From an uncultured Clostridia bacterium (lineage in GTDB: Bacteria; Bacillota; Clostridia; Lachnospirales; Lachnospiraceae), in the NCBI GenBank assembly GCA_947304065.1, contig CAMZAI010000100.1, forward strand, positions 1-10,041: DNA of 10,041 nucleotides, given 5' to 3'. The notes under the pieces are model-generated. The model was not told where the DNA came from. It was given only the letters and a program-made list of their open reading frames with translations, and searched no databases. Below, piece after piece: positions 1 to 6,865 of this stretch. Every line of letters starts with the position of its first letter. Positions within the stretch are counted from its first letter, which is position 1. The position numbers and the translations under genes are program-made.

Positions 1-1658
1 GTTTCCTTCGAGATCAGCGTGTACGAGTTGTAGAGCATGTTCAGCATATTGTCGAGATCGCTTGCATCCTTGATCGTAACGAACGCGAACCTGACGGTCT
101 CTTTGATCCAGGTTCTTTCCTCGAAATCAAAATAGCTCGAAGCCAAGCTGTTAAACTCTTCCTCGGTGCACTCATTGCCGTTAAAGTCGCGGTACTTCAT
201 GCTTCCGTCGCTGTAGCTGTAGTTTGCTTCTCCGAGATTGCAGACATATTTAACCTTGCCGTCGTCGGTGAAATCAAGCATCATCATGCGGAGCAGGTCG
301 CCGTTCTCATCATAGGTCCTGGTCGGGAATACGTAGTAGTAATCCGTATATGAGAAATTCCAGTACGATGAGATCGTCTCCATGTTCATGAGCGAAGGCT
401 GCGCGGTATCCTCACTGCCGTCCGCGAGCTTAAACTGTGACTCGTATTCCATAGGCTGCAGCGTCCTATAATCGGCGCTCACCTGCCAGAAACGGTTGAT
501 CGTGGTATCGGGATTGTAGTTCATCTCGGTACGGATGAGCTCCAGCCTTCCGTCCATGTTAAGGTCGGTCACCGCAAAGAAGATATCTCCCGATGTCGTG
601 GTCTTAAACCATGTATCGCGGCTGTTAAGGAGCAGCGCAAGCTGTGTCTCGATCCCGCTTCGGATCTCCTCGTAGGCTTCTTCGGAAGCCTCGTTCCAGA
701 CGATGCCCGCCGCGTTTTTGATCTCATCGGTCACTCCCGCGGCCGAGAGGATATCGTTTGCCTTTGAATCAGCCTCTGCCTGAGAAGAAAGTACAAGTCC
801 GCCGTCCGCATAACCCTTTGCCTGGGCGTCGTCGGGCTGAACCGCGCTGTCGCCGTCGGTAAAGAAATAAAGATTCTGCTTCAGGTATTCGTTGCTGCCT
901 CTCTCCTCCGAAGAGAAGTTGTAGAGCGAGAGCATGATGCTTCCGGTCTCCTCGCCCTGATCGCCTGCCATCGACATCAGCTCCTCGGGCAGGAACTGCG
1001 CGGGGATCACCGCCTCGGTAAGACCGAGCGCAAATGTGAGCGAATAAAGCTTCTGTTCCTTAAGATCCGATCCGACGTAAGCGTAATCGATCGCGATGAC
1101 GTTCTCGTCCGAGCTGTCGGTCCTGCTGATATAGCCGGCGGCGTTGAGTCTTGCGCTCCTGGTCCCGTCGCTCCTTAAGCTCGTGATAAACTGCATCTTA
1201 TTGTCCGCATATCCGAATATCAGAACCTCCTCCATGGGAGCAAGGCCGTAATTCTCATCGGTGTAAATGTATCTGACAGCGAGCTCGGGCTTGCCGTCAT
1301 TGCCGCAGTCAAGTTTCGCGTACGAGATCGACTCAAGCTTTTGGGGCAGCAGGCGGTAGCTTAAATACTCGCTGCTTATGAAATTGCCGAGGTCGCCGAT
1401 CGTGTATGTGATCGAAGGATCGAGATCCGCATAACCTGTGGTCATCTCAACCGCAAGAGCGCCTTTTACAAACTCCGCATATGCTTCGTCGGCGGTAAGT
1501 ATCTTCGCGGGCTCTTCGGTCGGCGCCGTAGTAGGCTCGGTCACCGCTTCCGAAGGCACGGGCCTCTCATAATTGCTCTCCCTGTTCTTTTTGCCGCAGC
1601 CGGACGCCGTGCACATGACCAGCACGAGCACCAGCAGCAGCGATATTGCTCTTTTCAT
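1..1658 (-). CDS. Large surface lipoprotein with D-x-N-x-D-G motifs (3' end beyond window)
   Basis: Reading leftward from the ATG at 1658 gives 552 residues without a stop before the window edge, so the C-terminus is missing. Residues 1-20 are a lipoprotein signal peptide (MKR, a Leu/Val-rich core, then TASG before Cys21). After lipidation the protein should sit on the outer face of the membrane. A Pro/Thr/Glu-rich linker (about 25-52) follows. The body has several short acidic motifs resembling EF-hand or VCBS/FG-GAP calcium loops: D117-C-G-N-D-G with E125-L126, D365-L-N-M-D-G with E373-L374, and D462-F-T-D-D-G. Near residues 489-501, YRDFNGNECTEEEF resembles a segment common in clostridial hypothetical lipoproteins. 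The ribosome binding site is AAGGAG (1672-1677), rather far (13 nt) from the start. It is the third gene of the alr operon, 28 bp after the kinase stop. I do not recognise a specific function; calcium binding is inferred from motif shape only. Confidence 0.85.
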   Translation of the reverse strand, partial: MKRAISLLLVLVLVMCTASGCGKKNRESNYERPVPSEAVTEPTTAPTEEPAKILTADEAYAEFVKGALAVEMTTGYADLDPSITYTIGDLGNFISSEYLSYRLLPQKLESISYAKLDCGNDGKPELAVRYIYTDENYGLAPMEEVLIFGYADNKMQFITSLRSDGTRSARLNAAGYISRTDSSDENVIAIDYAYVGSDLKEQKLYSLTFALGLTEAVIPAQFLPEELMSMAGDQGEETGSIMLSLYNFSSEERGSNEYLKQNLYFFTDGDSAVQPDDAQAKGYADGGLVLSSQAEADSKANDILSAAGVTDEIKNAAGIVWNEASEEAYEEIRSGIETQLALLLNSRDTWFKTTTSGDIFFAVTDLNMDGRLELIRTEMNYNPDTTINRFWQVSADYRTLQPMEYESQFKLADGSEDTAQPSLMNMETISSYWNFSYTDYYYVFPTRTYDENGDLLRMMMLDFTDDGKVKYVCNLGEANYSYSDGSMKYRDFNGNECTEEEFNSLASSYFDFEERTWIKETVRFAFVTIKDASDLDNMLNMLYNSYTLISKE

Positions 1659-1686
1659 CTGTATCTTCTTTCTCCTTACTCTCTTA

Positions 1687-2622
1687 CTATCTTGCCTCGA
1701 ATTCAAACTCGGCGGGCAGGAATCTCGGGCATACGTTCTCGAGCGAAACGATCACCGAAGCCGCAAGCTGAGCGCCGATCTCGCAGCTCTTTGCCAGCGA
1801 TTTGCCGTAGGTCAGGCCCATCGTAACACCTGCGAAGAAAGCGTCTCCCGCGCCGGTCGTGTCCTTTGCGGTAACCTTGCGTGCGGGGCTGTAGCCGCAC
1901 TGTCCGTCGGCCGTCGCATATACCGCGCCCAGATCTCCGAGCGTTACGATCATGCAGGGTATCTCCGCGGAAATGACCTTCCTCAGCAGGATCTGCTTCA
2001 GCTCGTCGATCGATTTGTCCTCATAATTGTCCGTAAACAGGATCCCCGCTTCCTGCTTATTGCAGACAAAGCAGTCGGCCTGCTTGATGAAATCGCGGCG
2101 GTCGGCCGCAATGCTCATGTTCGAAACCACGGCGTATACGCGCTTGTTGTGCTTCTCGGCGAGCTTGAATATCTTTTTGACAATGTCTTTGTCCATGTCG
2201 ATCTCGAGCGCGATGCTGTCTGCGTTCTCAAAGATCTCGTCGCCCTTCTCGTCCAGGAGCCTGAGCACCGGTGAAAGGTCGGGACGCTTCGAGATCGCGG
2301 CCTGCACCTCTCCCTTGTGGTCGAATACCGCGAGCCAGGTTCCCATTCCGTTCGGCACGCTCTGCATGTATTCGATATTTACCTTATGTCTGCGGAGCTT
2401 GTCAAGCACCTCCGCTCCGATACCGTCGTTATCCACAAGGCTTACAAAGGTCGGGCGCATCTCGACATTCGCGATGTCCTCGACAATGTTTCGGCTCACG
2501 CCTCCGTGCACCTGCTCAACGCGGCCCGCGTTGCGTCCGCCCGGGATATAGGTTCCCGAAGGATAACCCTTGATATCTACAAAAACCGCACCGAATACTA
2601 CGATTCCCAAATTCTTTGCCAT
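1687..2622 (-). CDS. PfkB-family carbohydrate/nucleoside kinase
   Basis: A 311-residue cytoplasmic kinase of the ribokinase/PfkB family, the usual length, which transfers the ATP gamma-phosphate to a sugar or nucleoside hydroxyl. Visible motifs: the glycine-rich N-terminal signature GGVSRN (40-45), Asp16 in FVDIKG as likely substrate contact, the metal-linked N-x-x-E motif (N188-K-Q-E191), T227-LGDLG as part of the ATP site, and the C-terminal signature D254TTGAGDAF with catalytic base Asp260. The N-terminal run NAGRVEQVHGGVSRNIVEDI is reminiscent of pseudouridine kinases, which have a similar GGVxRNIAEN block, but no psuG-like glycosidase is in view, so the substrate is left open. The start is fixed by AGGAGG (2629-2634) six bases upstream. 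It lies 55 bp downstream of alr and 28 bp upstream of the lipoprotein gene, hence probably co-transcribed with both. Confidence 0.93.
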   Translation of the reverse strand: MAKNLGIVVFGAVFVDIKGYPSGTYIPGGRNAGRVEQVHGGVSRNIVEDIANVEMRPTFVSLVDNDGIGAEVLDKLRRHKVNIEYMQSVPNGMGTWLAVFDHKGEVQAAISKRPDLSPVLRLLDEKGDEIFENADSIALEIDMDKDIVKKIFKLAEKHNKRVYAVVSNMSIAADRRDFIKQADCFVCNKQEAGILFTDNYEDKSIDELKQILLRKVISAEIPCMIVTLGDLGAVYATADGQCGYSPARKVTAKDTTGAGDAFFAGVTMGLTYGKSLAKSCEIGAQLAASVIVSLENVCPRFLPAEFEFEAR

Positions 2623-2649
2623 AACAGTCCTCCTAAAAAATCTGCTGTA

Positions 2650-2669
2650 CGGCCGTTAAGGACCGGCCG
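2650..2669 (-). other. Possible hairpin between alr and the kinase gene
   Basis: Two copies of CGGCCG (2650-2655 and 2664-2669) are separated by eight bases in the 55-bp alr-kinase spacer. The hexamer is self-complementary, so the two copies can pair in the transcript as a GC-rich stem. On the minus strand a run of six T (2635-2640) follows about ten bases later, just before the AGGAGG of the kinase. The gap between stem and T-run makes it a poor intrinsic terminator. It could be a partial attenuator or an mRNA-stability element, or chance in GC-rich sequence. Confidence 0.3.
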
Positions 2670-2677
2670 CGAACCGC

Positions 2678-3850
2678 TCACATCCTCAGTAACAGTTCCT
2701 TCTCCGTAACCTCGCCGTGCCTGATGTAGAGCCTCGGCACTCTCTTGCTGACCGCGCAGGTAAGCTCGTAAGGTATCGTCCCTGCCGCTTCCGCAAGCTT
2801 CTCTATGGGATTGTGCGGACCGAAGACCTCTACCTCCGAACCCACATCCACTTTCATTTTGTCGGTGAGGTCGACCATGCACATATCCATGCAGATCTTA
2901 CCTCTCTGGGGCACGGGGCCCTCCACGGTCATCAGGCTGCACTTGTTCGAAAGGCTCCTGAAGAAACCGTCCGCGTAGCCGTAGGGCAGAACGCCCATCC
3001 TGGTGCGTTTTTCCGTCGTATAGATCCCGCCGTAACTGATCTTTGTTCCGGGATCGTAGGTCTTTATCGTGCTGACCGTAGTCTTCAGCGTCATAGCGGG
3101 CTTCAGTCCGAGCATTGCGGCGTGCTCGCCGTAACCGTAGAGCAGAAGTCCCGGTCTTACCATGTCGAGCAGCGCCTCGGGATAGCAGACAGTAGCGCCC
3201 GTATTCGCGCAGTGTCTCAGCTTAAAGCTCCTTCCGAGCTTCGCCTCGACCGCGGCGATCACATCTTTGAACAGCTTCAGCTGCTTAAGCGTATATTCCT
3301 TCGCGTCCTCGCCGGGTTCGTCCGAAACCGCGAAATGGGTAAAAATGCCTTCGGCGTCGAGTCCGGGCATATTGCACGCCTCGCATATTCCTTCTACGCC
3401 TGTCTCATAATGTCTGCCCTCGCACAGGTATCCGAGGCGCGACATTCCGGTGTCCACTTTGATGTGGATCTTCAGCGTCCCGCCCGCAGCCTGCGCCGCC
3501 TCGCTGTACTCCACAGCCTTCGAGCGACAGGTCACCGCCTGCGTGATATTGTATTCGATCAGTCTGCCGACCTGCTCCTTCGGGGTATGTCCGAGGATCA
3601 GCACCGGTATGCCGGTGATCCCGTTGAGTCTGAGCTCCATCGCCTCGTCGATGCTGCTGACCGCGAGATAGTCGGCTCCGAGCTCCTCCAAAAGGCGGCT
3701 CACCTGCAGCGCACCGTGGCCGTATGCATCGGCCTTTACGACTCCGAGAAACTTCACTCCCGCGCCGATGTGTTCACGGATCTTTTTGTAATTGTATTCT
3801 ATCGCGTCGAGATCGGTCTCGGCCCATGTTCTTCTAAGCGTAGATTCCAT
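2678..3850 (-). CDS. alr: Alanine racemase
   Basis: A 390-residue PLP enzyme that interconverts L- and D-alanine in the cytoplasm, supplying D-alanine for peptidoglycan. The length is normal for fold-type III Alr. The PLP-binding lysine is Lys39 in VVKADAYGHG, near the N-terminus as expected. Arg138 (GMSRLG) matches the conserved arginine next to the cofactor. The opposing catalytic tyrosine is Tyr273 in ISYGGIY, followed by LPYGYADG (288-295) and the GKICMDMCMVD block (317-327). The open frame continues upstream to 4600, but the start at 3850 is chosen because homology begins there (ESTLRRTWAETDLDAI) and GAGGTGA (3858-3864) lies seven bases upstream. It is the first gene of the leftward operon, divergent from the ABC transporter. 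Small deviations (CANTGAT where many Alr have IANSAA; Met324 where many have Gln) do not touch the catalytic residues. Confidence 0.97.
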   Translation of the reverse strand: MESTLRRTWAETDLDAIEYNYKKIREHIGAGVKFLGVVKADAYGHGALQVSRLLEELGADYLAVSSIDEAMELRLNGITGIPVLILGHTPKEQVGRLIEYNITQAVTCRSKAVEYSEAAQAAGGTLKIHIKVDTGMSRLGYLCEGRHYETGVEGICEACNMPGLDAEGIFTHFAVSDEPGEDAKEYTLKQLKLFKDVIAAVEAKLGRSFKLRHCANTGATVCYPEALLDMVRPGLLLYGYGEHAAMLGLKPAMTLKTTVSTIKTYDPGTKISYGGIYTTEKRTRMGVLPYGYADGFFRSLSNKCSLMTVEGPVPQRGKICMDMCMVDLTDKMKVDVGSEVEVFGPHNPIEKLAEAAGTIPYELTCAVSKRVPRLYIRHGEVTEKELLLRM

Positions 3851-3880
3851 AATAATCTCACCTCTGCTTCGATTGCTTCT

Positions 3881-3892
3881 AGTATAATACCA
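3881..3892 (-). promoter_or_regulatory. Likely alr operon promoter (extended -10)
   Basis: On the minus strand the sequence TGGTATTATACT gives an extended -10 (TG-n-TATTAT, 3892-3884), with an overlapping TATACT (3886-3881). No good -35 is seen 16-18 bases upstream, which fits an extended -10 promoter. Transcription would begin near 3877, leaving a leader of about 27 nt before the alr start. Confidence 0.5.
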
Positions 3893-3949
3893 CGTTTTTG
3901 TGAATAAGTCTTGACCAATATATTTTTTTATTCCCTTCTGCTCCAAATC

Positions 3950-3958
3950 TGCTAGAAT
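3950..3958 (+). promoter_or_regulatory. Likely ABC transporter operon promoter (extended -10)
   Basis: TGCTAGAAT is an extended -10 (TG-n-TAGAAT, hexamer 3953-3958). The best -35 at normal spacing is weak (ATTCCC or TTCCCT near 3930-3936). A TTGACC at 3911-3916 is too far away to be its partner. Transcription would begin near 3965, about 27 nt before the ATPase start. I found no clear operator palindrome or cre-like site in the 141-bp divergent spacer. Confidence 0.45.
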
Positions 3959-3991
3959 TAAGACAAAGAAACAAGAAAGGATGCCGGAAAA

Positions 3992-5092
3992 ATGAAAGTA
4001 GTTCTCGATCATCTTACCAAAAAATTCCCGAATCGCAACAAAAAAGTAGGCGGCTTTGTCGTTGCCGTAAATGATTTCACCTTCGAGATCCCCGACGGCA
4101 AGCTCATCGGACTTCTCGGTCCCTCGGGCTGCGGCAAGAGCACGACGCTCAATCTGATCTGCGGCCTTGAAAAGCCCACCGAAGGACGTATCCTGTTCGG
4201 AGACGATGACGTTACCGGTCTGCCTCCGGAAGTAAGGGGCGTGGGTCTGGTGTTCCAGAACTATGCTCTCTATCCGCATCTGACCGTTGAGGAAAATATC
4301 ATGTTCCCTCTGGGAAACCTGCGTGGAGAAGAAAAGCTCACCAAGCAGCAGATGAAGGATAAGGCTCTCGAAGCGGCGAAGCTCGTGCAGATCGACTCCC
4401 TTATGGAAAGAAAGCCGAACGAGCTCTCCGGCGGACAGCAGCAGCGCGTCGCTATCGCACGCGCGCTCGTGAAAATGCCGAAAGTCCTGCTTCTCGACGA
4501 GCCTCTCTCGAACCTCGACGCACGCCTCAGGCTCCAGACGCGTGAGGAGCTGCGCCGCATCCAGAACGAGACCGGCATCACCACCGTATTCGTAACGCAC
4601 GACCAGGAAGAGGCGATGAGCATTTCCGACATGATCGTCGTAATGAAGGACGGCGTGCTCCAGCAGATCGGCATTCCCCAGGAAGTCTACGACGAGCCGG
4701 TCAATCTCTTCGTTGCGAAATTCCTCGGAACTCCCGCGATCAACGTTTTCGAAGGCCGGGTAAAAGGCGGCTCGCTCTACATCGGCGAGGACTCCGTGCT
4801 TGACGTGAAAGGAGTGGACGACCGTGATGTATACGTCGCGATCCGTCCCGAAGGCTTCATTGTAGACGACAGCGGTAGAATGAAGTGCACTCTCCTCCGA
4901 CGCGAGGTCATGGGCCGCGATTCGAGCGTTGTTGCGAAGAACGACGCCTTTATCGGCGAAACGATCCGCGCGATCATCAGCTCCGAGACAAAAGTCGATA
5001 CCTCGAAGCCCGACATCCGCTTCAGCCTCAAGCCCGCGAAGACTTATCTCTTTGACCGCAGCACAGAAGAAAGGATCCGGTTCAGCGTATGA
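3992..5092 (+). CDS. Carbohydrate ABC importer ATP-binding protein (MalK/UgpC/MsmK family)
   Basis: A 366-residue cytoplasmic ATPase that powers a CUT1-type sugar importer as a dimer docked on the two permeases encoded next. Motifs in order: Walker A G43PSGCGKST, Q-loop Gln89, ABC signature L145SGGQQQR, Walker B V165LLLDEP with catalytic Glu170, D-loop SNLD and H-loop His203 (VTHDQEEAMS). The C-terminal part (about 240-366) is the TOBE/regulatory domain typical of MalK-like subunits and is of normal length. AAAGGA (3976-3981) ends ten bases before the ATG. The gene leads the transporter operon and overlaps the next by 4 bp. Many Firmicutes CUT1 operons lack an ATPase and share one MsmK, so a dedicated copy here is noteworthy. 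Substrate is not readable from the ATPase. Confidence 0.96.
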   Translation: MKVVLDHLTKKFPNRNKKVGGFVVAVNDFTFEIPDGKLIGLLGPSGCGKSTTLNLICGLEKPTEGRILFGDDDVTGLPPEVRGVGLVFQNYALYPHLTVEENIMFPLGNLRGEEKLTKQQMKDKALEAAKLVQIDSLMERKPNELSGGQQQRVAIARALVKMPKVLLLDEPLSNLDARLRLQTREELRRIQNETGITTVFVTHDQEEAMSISDMIVVMKDGVLQQIGIPQEVYDEPVNLFVAKFLGTPAINVFEGRVKGGSLYIGEDSVLDVKGVDDRDVYVAIRPEGFIVDDSGRMKCTLLRREVMGRDSSVVAKNDAFIGETIRAIISSETKVDTSKPDIRFSLKPAKTYLFDRSTEERIRFSV

Positions 5093-5976
5093 AAAACAAC
5101 CTAAAGGGCTGGCTCTACCTGCTGCCCGCCGTCATTTTCCTCGGAGTTTTCATGGTCTACCCGCTGATCGACGTAATCGTCTACTCGTTTGAGGAGGGCT
5201 ACAATTTCGCCTCCCAGTCCTACACGGGTACGGGCCTTTACAATTACTCCTATGTCCTGCGCGATCCGTATTTCACGCAGGCCCTTAAGAATACGTTCAT
5301 CATCGTTATCATCACGGTTCCGCTCTCGACCGGCCTCGCGCTGCTGATCTCACTGGGCTTAAGCAGCATACCGAAGGTCCGCGAGCTGTTCCAGACGATA
5401 TATTTCCTTCCCTATGTAACGAACACTCTCGCAGTCGGACTCGTCTTCATGATCCTCTTCAAAAAGACGGCCTACACCGACGGAATGGTCAATCTCCTGG
5501 TCAAGGCATTCGGCGGCGAAGCGGTCGACTTCATAGGCGGCCCCTACTGGGCAAAGATGTTCGTAATGTGCTTCTACACGATATGGATCGTGCTTCCGTT
5601 CAAGATCCTGATCCTGACCTCCGCGCTCGCCTCGGTAAATGAGACCTATTACAAAGCGGCGAAGGTCGACGGCACGAGACCGGGCAGGATATTCGGAAGG
5701 ATCACGCTCCCGATGATCGCTCCGATGATCTTTTACCTCGTGATCACGGGTTTCATCGGTGCCTTCAAGGCCTACAGCGACGAGGTCGCACTCTTCGGAA
5801 CAGACCTGAACGCCGCAGGCATGAACACGATCGTCGGCTATGTCTACGACATGCTCTACGGCAACAGCGGCGGCTATCCGTCGTTCGCTTCGGCGGCCGC
5901 GATCATCCTGTTCGCGATAGTATTTACGATCACCTGCATCAACCTGCTGCTCAGCAAGAAAAGCTCTGTTTTCTAA
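5089..5976 (+). CDS. Sugar ABC transporter permease (MalF/UgpA-type)
   Basis: A 295-residue membrane permease with about six predicted helices (roughly 8-32, 66-92, 103-124, 156-180, 207-226, 268-288). It forms half of the translocation channel. The cytoplasmic EAA loop that contacts the ATPase is visible at about 183-209: VNETYYKAAKVDG followed by ITLPMIAPM. The order and the short N-terminus ahead of the first helix (LYLLPAVIFLGVFMVYPL) are typical of UgpA/LacF-like subunits rather than of the long enterobacterial MalF. Its ATG overlaps the ATPase stop as ATGA, implying translational coupling; AAGGAT (5071-5076) lies upstream inside the ATPase gene. The specific sugar is unknown. Confidence 0.95.
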   Translation: MKNNLKGWLYLLPAVIFLGVFMVYPLIDVIVYSFEEGYNFASQSYTGTGLYNYSYVLRDPYFTQALKNTFIIVIITVPLSTGLALLISLGLSSIPKVRELFQTIYFLPYVTNTLAVGLVFMILFKKTAYTDGMVNLLVKAFGGEAVDFIGGPYWAKMFVMCFYTIWIVLPFKILILTSALASVNETYYKAAKVDGTRPGRIFGRITLPMIAPMIFYLVITGFIGAFKAYSDEVALFGTDLNAAGMNTIVGYVYDMLYGNSGGYPSFASAAAIILFAIVFTITCINLLLSKKSSVF

Positions 5977-5989
5977 GGGGGTACTGTAA

Positions 5990-6865
5990 ATGAGCAATCA
6001 AAACGATTACGACCGTATAGAGAGAAACGCCAAACGGCGTAAGCTGATCAAAAACACGGTCATCTATATTTTCCTTGCGATATGGGGCCTCATGGTGCTG
6101 TTCCCGTTCTACTGGATGATCCTTTCGAGCATCAAGAGCTACAGCGCCTACAGTTCCGAGTATATCCCGAAGTTCTTTACGTTAAGCCCCACGCTGCAGA
6201 ACTACTCCGAGGCCTTTACCGCAGTGCCTCTCGGCAAGTATTTCCTGAATACTTTGATCTTCACCCTCTGCACCACGGTGCTCATGATGGTTGTGATCAT
6301 CCTCGCGGCGTTTGCCTTCGCAAGACTTGAGTTCAGGGGCAAGAACATCGTATTCGCGCTGTTCCTCTCGCTTATGATGATACCGAACGAGCTCGTCATC
6401 ATCACGAATTTCGTAACGATAACCGATCTGGGCCTGCGCAATACCTTTGCAGGTCTCATACTGCCTTCGGTCACCTCGGTCTTCTACATTTACCTGTTAA
6501 AGGAAAATTTCGAGGCGATCCCCGAGGAGCTCTACAAGGCGGCAAAAGTCGACGGAACCTCGGACTTTAAATATCTTGTCCGCGTAATGCTCCCGATCTC
6601 CCAGCCCACCATCGTAACGATCATCATCCTCAAGGTCATCGAGTGCTGGAATTCCTACGTATGGCCCCGCCTCATCACGGACAATTCGAACTATTTCCTC
6701 GTATCGAACGGTATCCAGGAGATCCGCGAGAACGGCTTCGGCCGCGAGAACATCCCCGCGATGATGGCTGCTGTCGTTGTTATTTCCGTACCGCTCATCG
6801 TGCTCTTCCTGATCTTCAGAAAGAAGATAATGGCGGGCGTTTCGAGAGGAGGTACAAAGGGATGA
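5990..6865 (+). CDS. Sugar ABC transporter permease (MalG/UgpE-type)
   Basis: A 291-residue permease and the second half of the channel. Residues 1-21 are a charged cytoplasmic tail, followed by about six helices (roughly 22-46, 86-110, 120-141, 152-170, 200-218, 257-276). The EAA loop is at about 177-205: IPEELYKAAKVDGTSD and then VMLPISQPTI, the MalG-family pattern. Strong AAGGGGGT (5975-5982) lies seven bases before the ATG and overlaps the preceding stop codon; the gap to the upstream permease is 13 bp. Its stop overlaps the start of the binding-protein gene as ATGA. It pairs with the upstream permease in one CUT1 importer. Confidence 0.95.
   Translation: MSNQNDYDRIERNAKRRKLIKNTVIYIFLAIWGLMVLFPFYWMILSSIKSYSAYSSEYIPKFFTLSPTLQNYSEAFTAVPLGKYFLNTLIFTLCTTVLMMVVIILAAFAFARLEFRGKNIVFALFLSLMMIPNELVIITNFVTITDLGLRNTFAGLILPSVTSVFYIYLLKENFEAIPEELYKAAKVDGTSDFKYLVRVMLPISQPTIVTIIILKVIECWNSYVWPRLITDNSNYFLVSNGIQEIRENGFGRENIPAMMAAVVVISVPLIVLFLIFRKKIMAGVSRGGTKG

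Noticed and set aside
2717..3907. Plus-strand frame of 396 codons opposite alr
   Set aside because: Antisense to a complete, motif-confirmed alanine racemase; the translated product is Arg/His-rich shadow sequence without a recognisable domain.
3917..3924. Palindrome AATATATT in the divergent spacer as an operator
   Set aside because: Short and in an AT-rich run where such palindromes arise by chance; not at a position typical for either promoter.
3981..3995. Four-codon leader ORF (ATGCCGGAAAAATGA) overlapping the ATPase start codon
   Set aside because: Its ATG lies directly on the ribosome binding site of the ATPase gene, leaving no spacing for initiation; probably chance.
3851..4600. Upstream in-frame extension of alr giving a 640-residue frame antisense to the ATPase gene
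   Set aside because: Alanine racemase homology and a good ribosome binding site begin at 3850; the extension covers the promoter region and lies antisense to a clear ABC ATPase.
6643..6861. N-terminal extension of the solute-binding protein frame upstream of 6862
   Set aside because: It overlaps the permease gene in another frame; the lipoprotein signal peptide and a strong ribosome binding site define the start at 6862.
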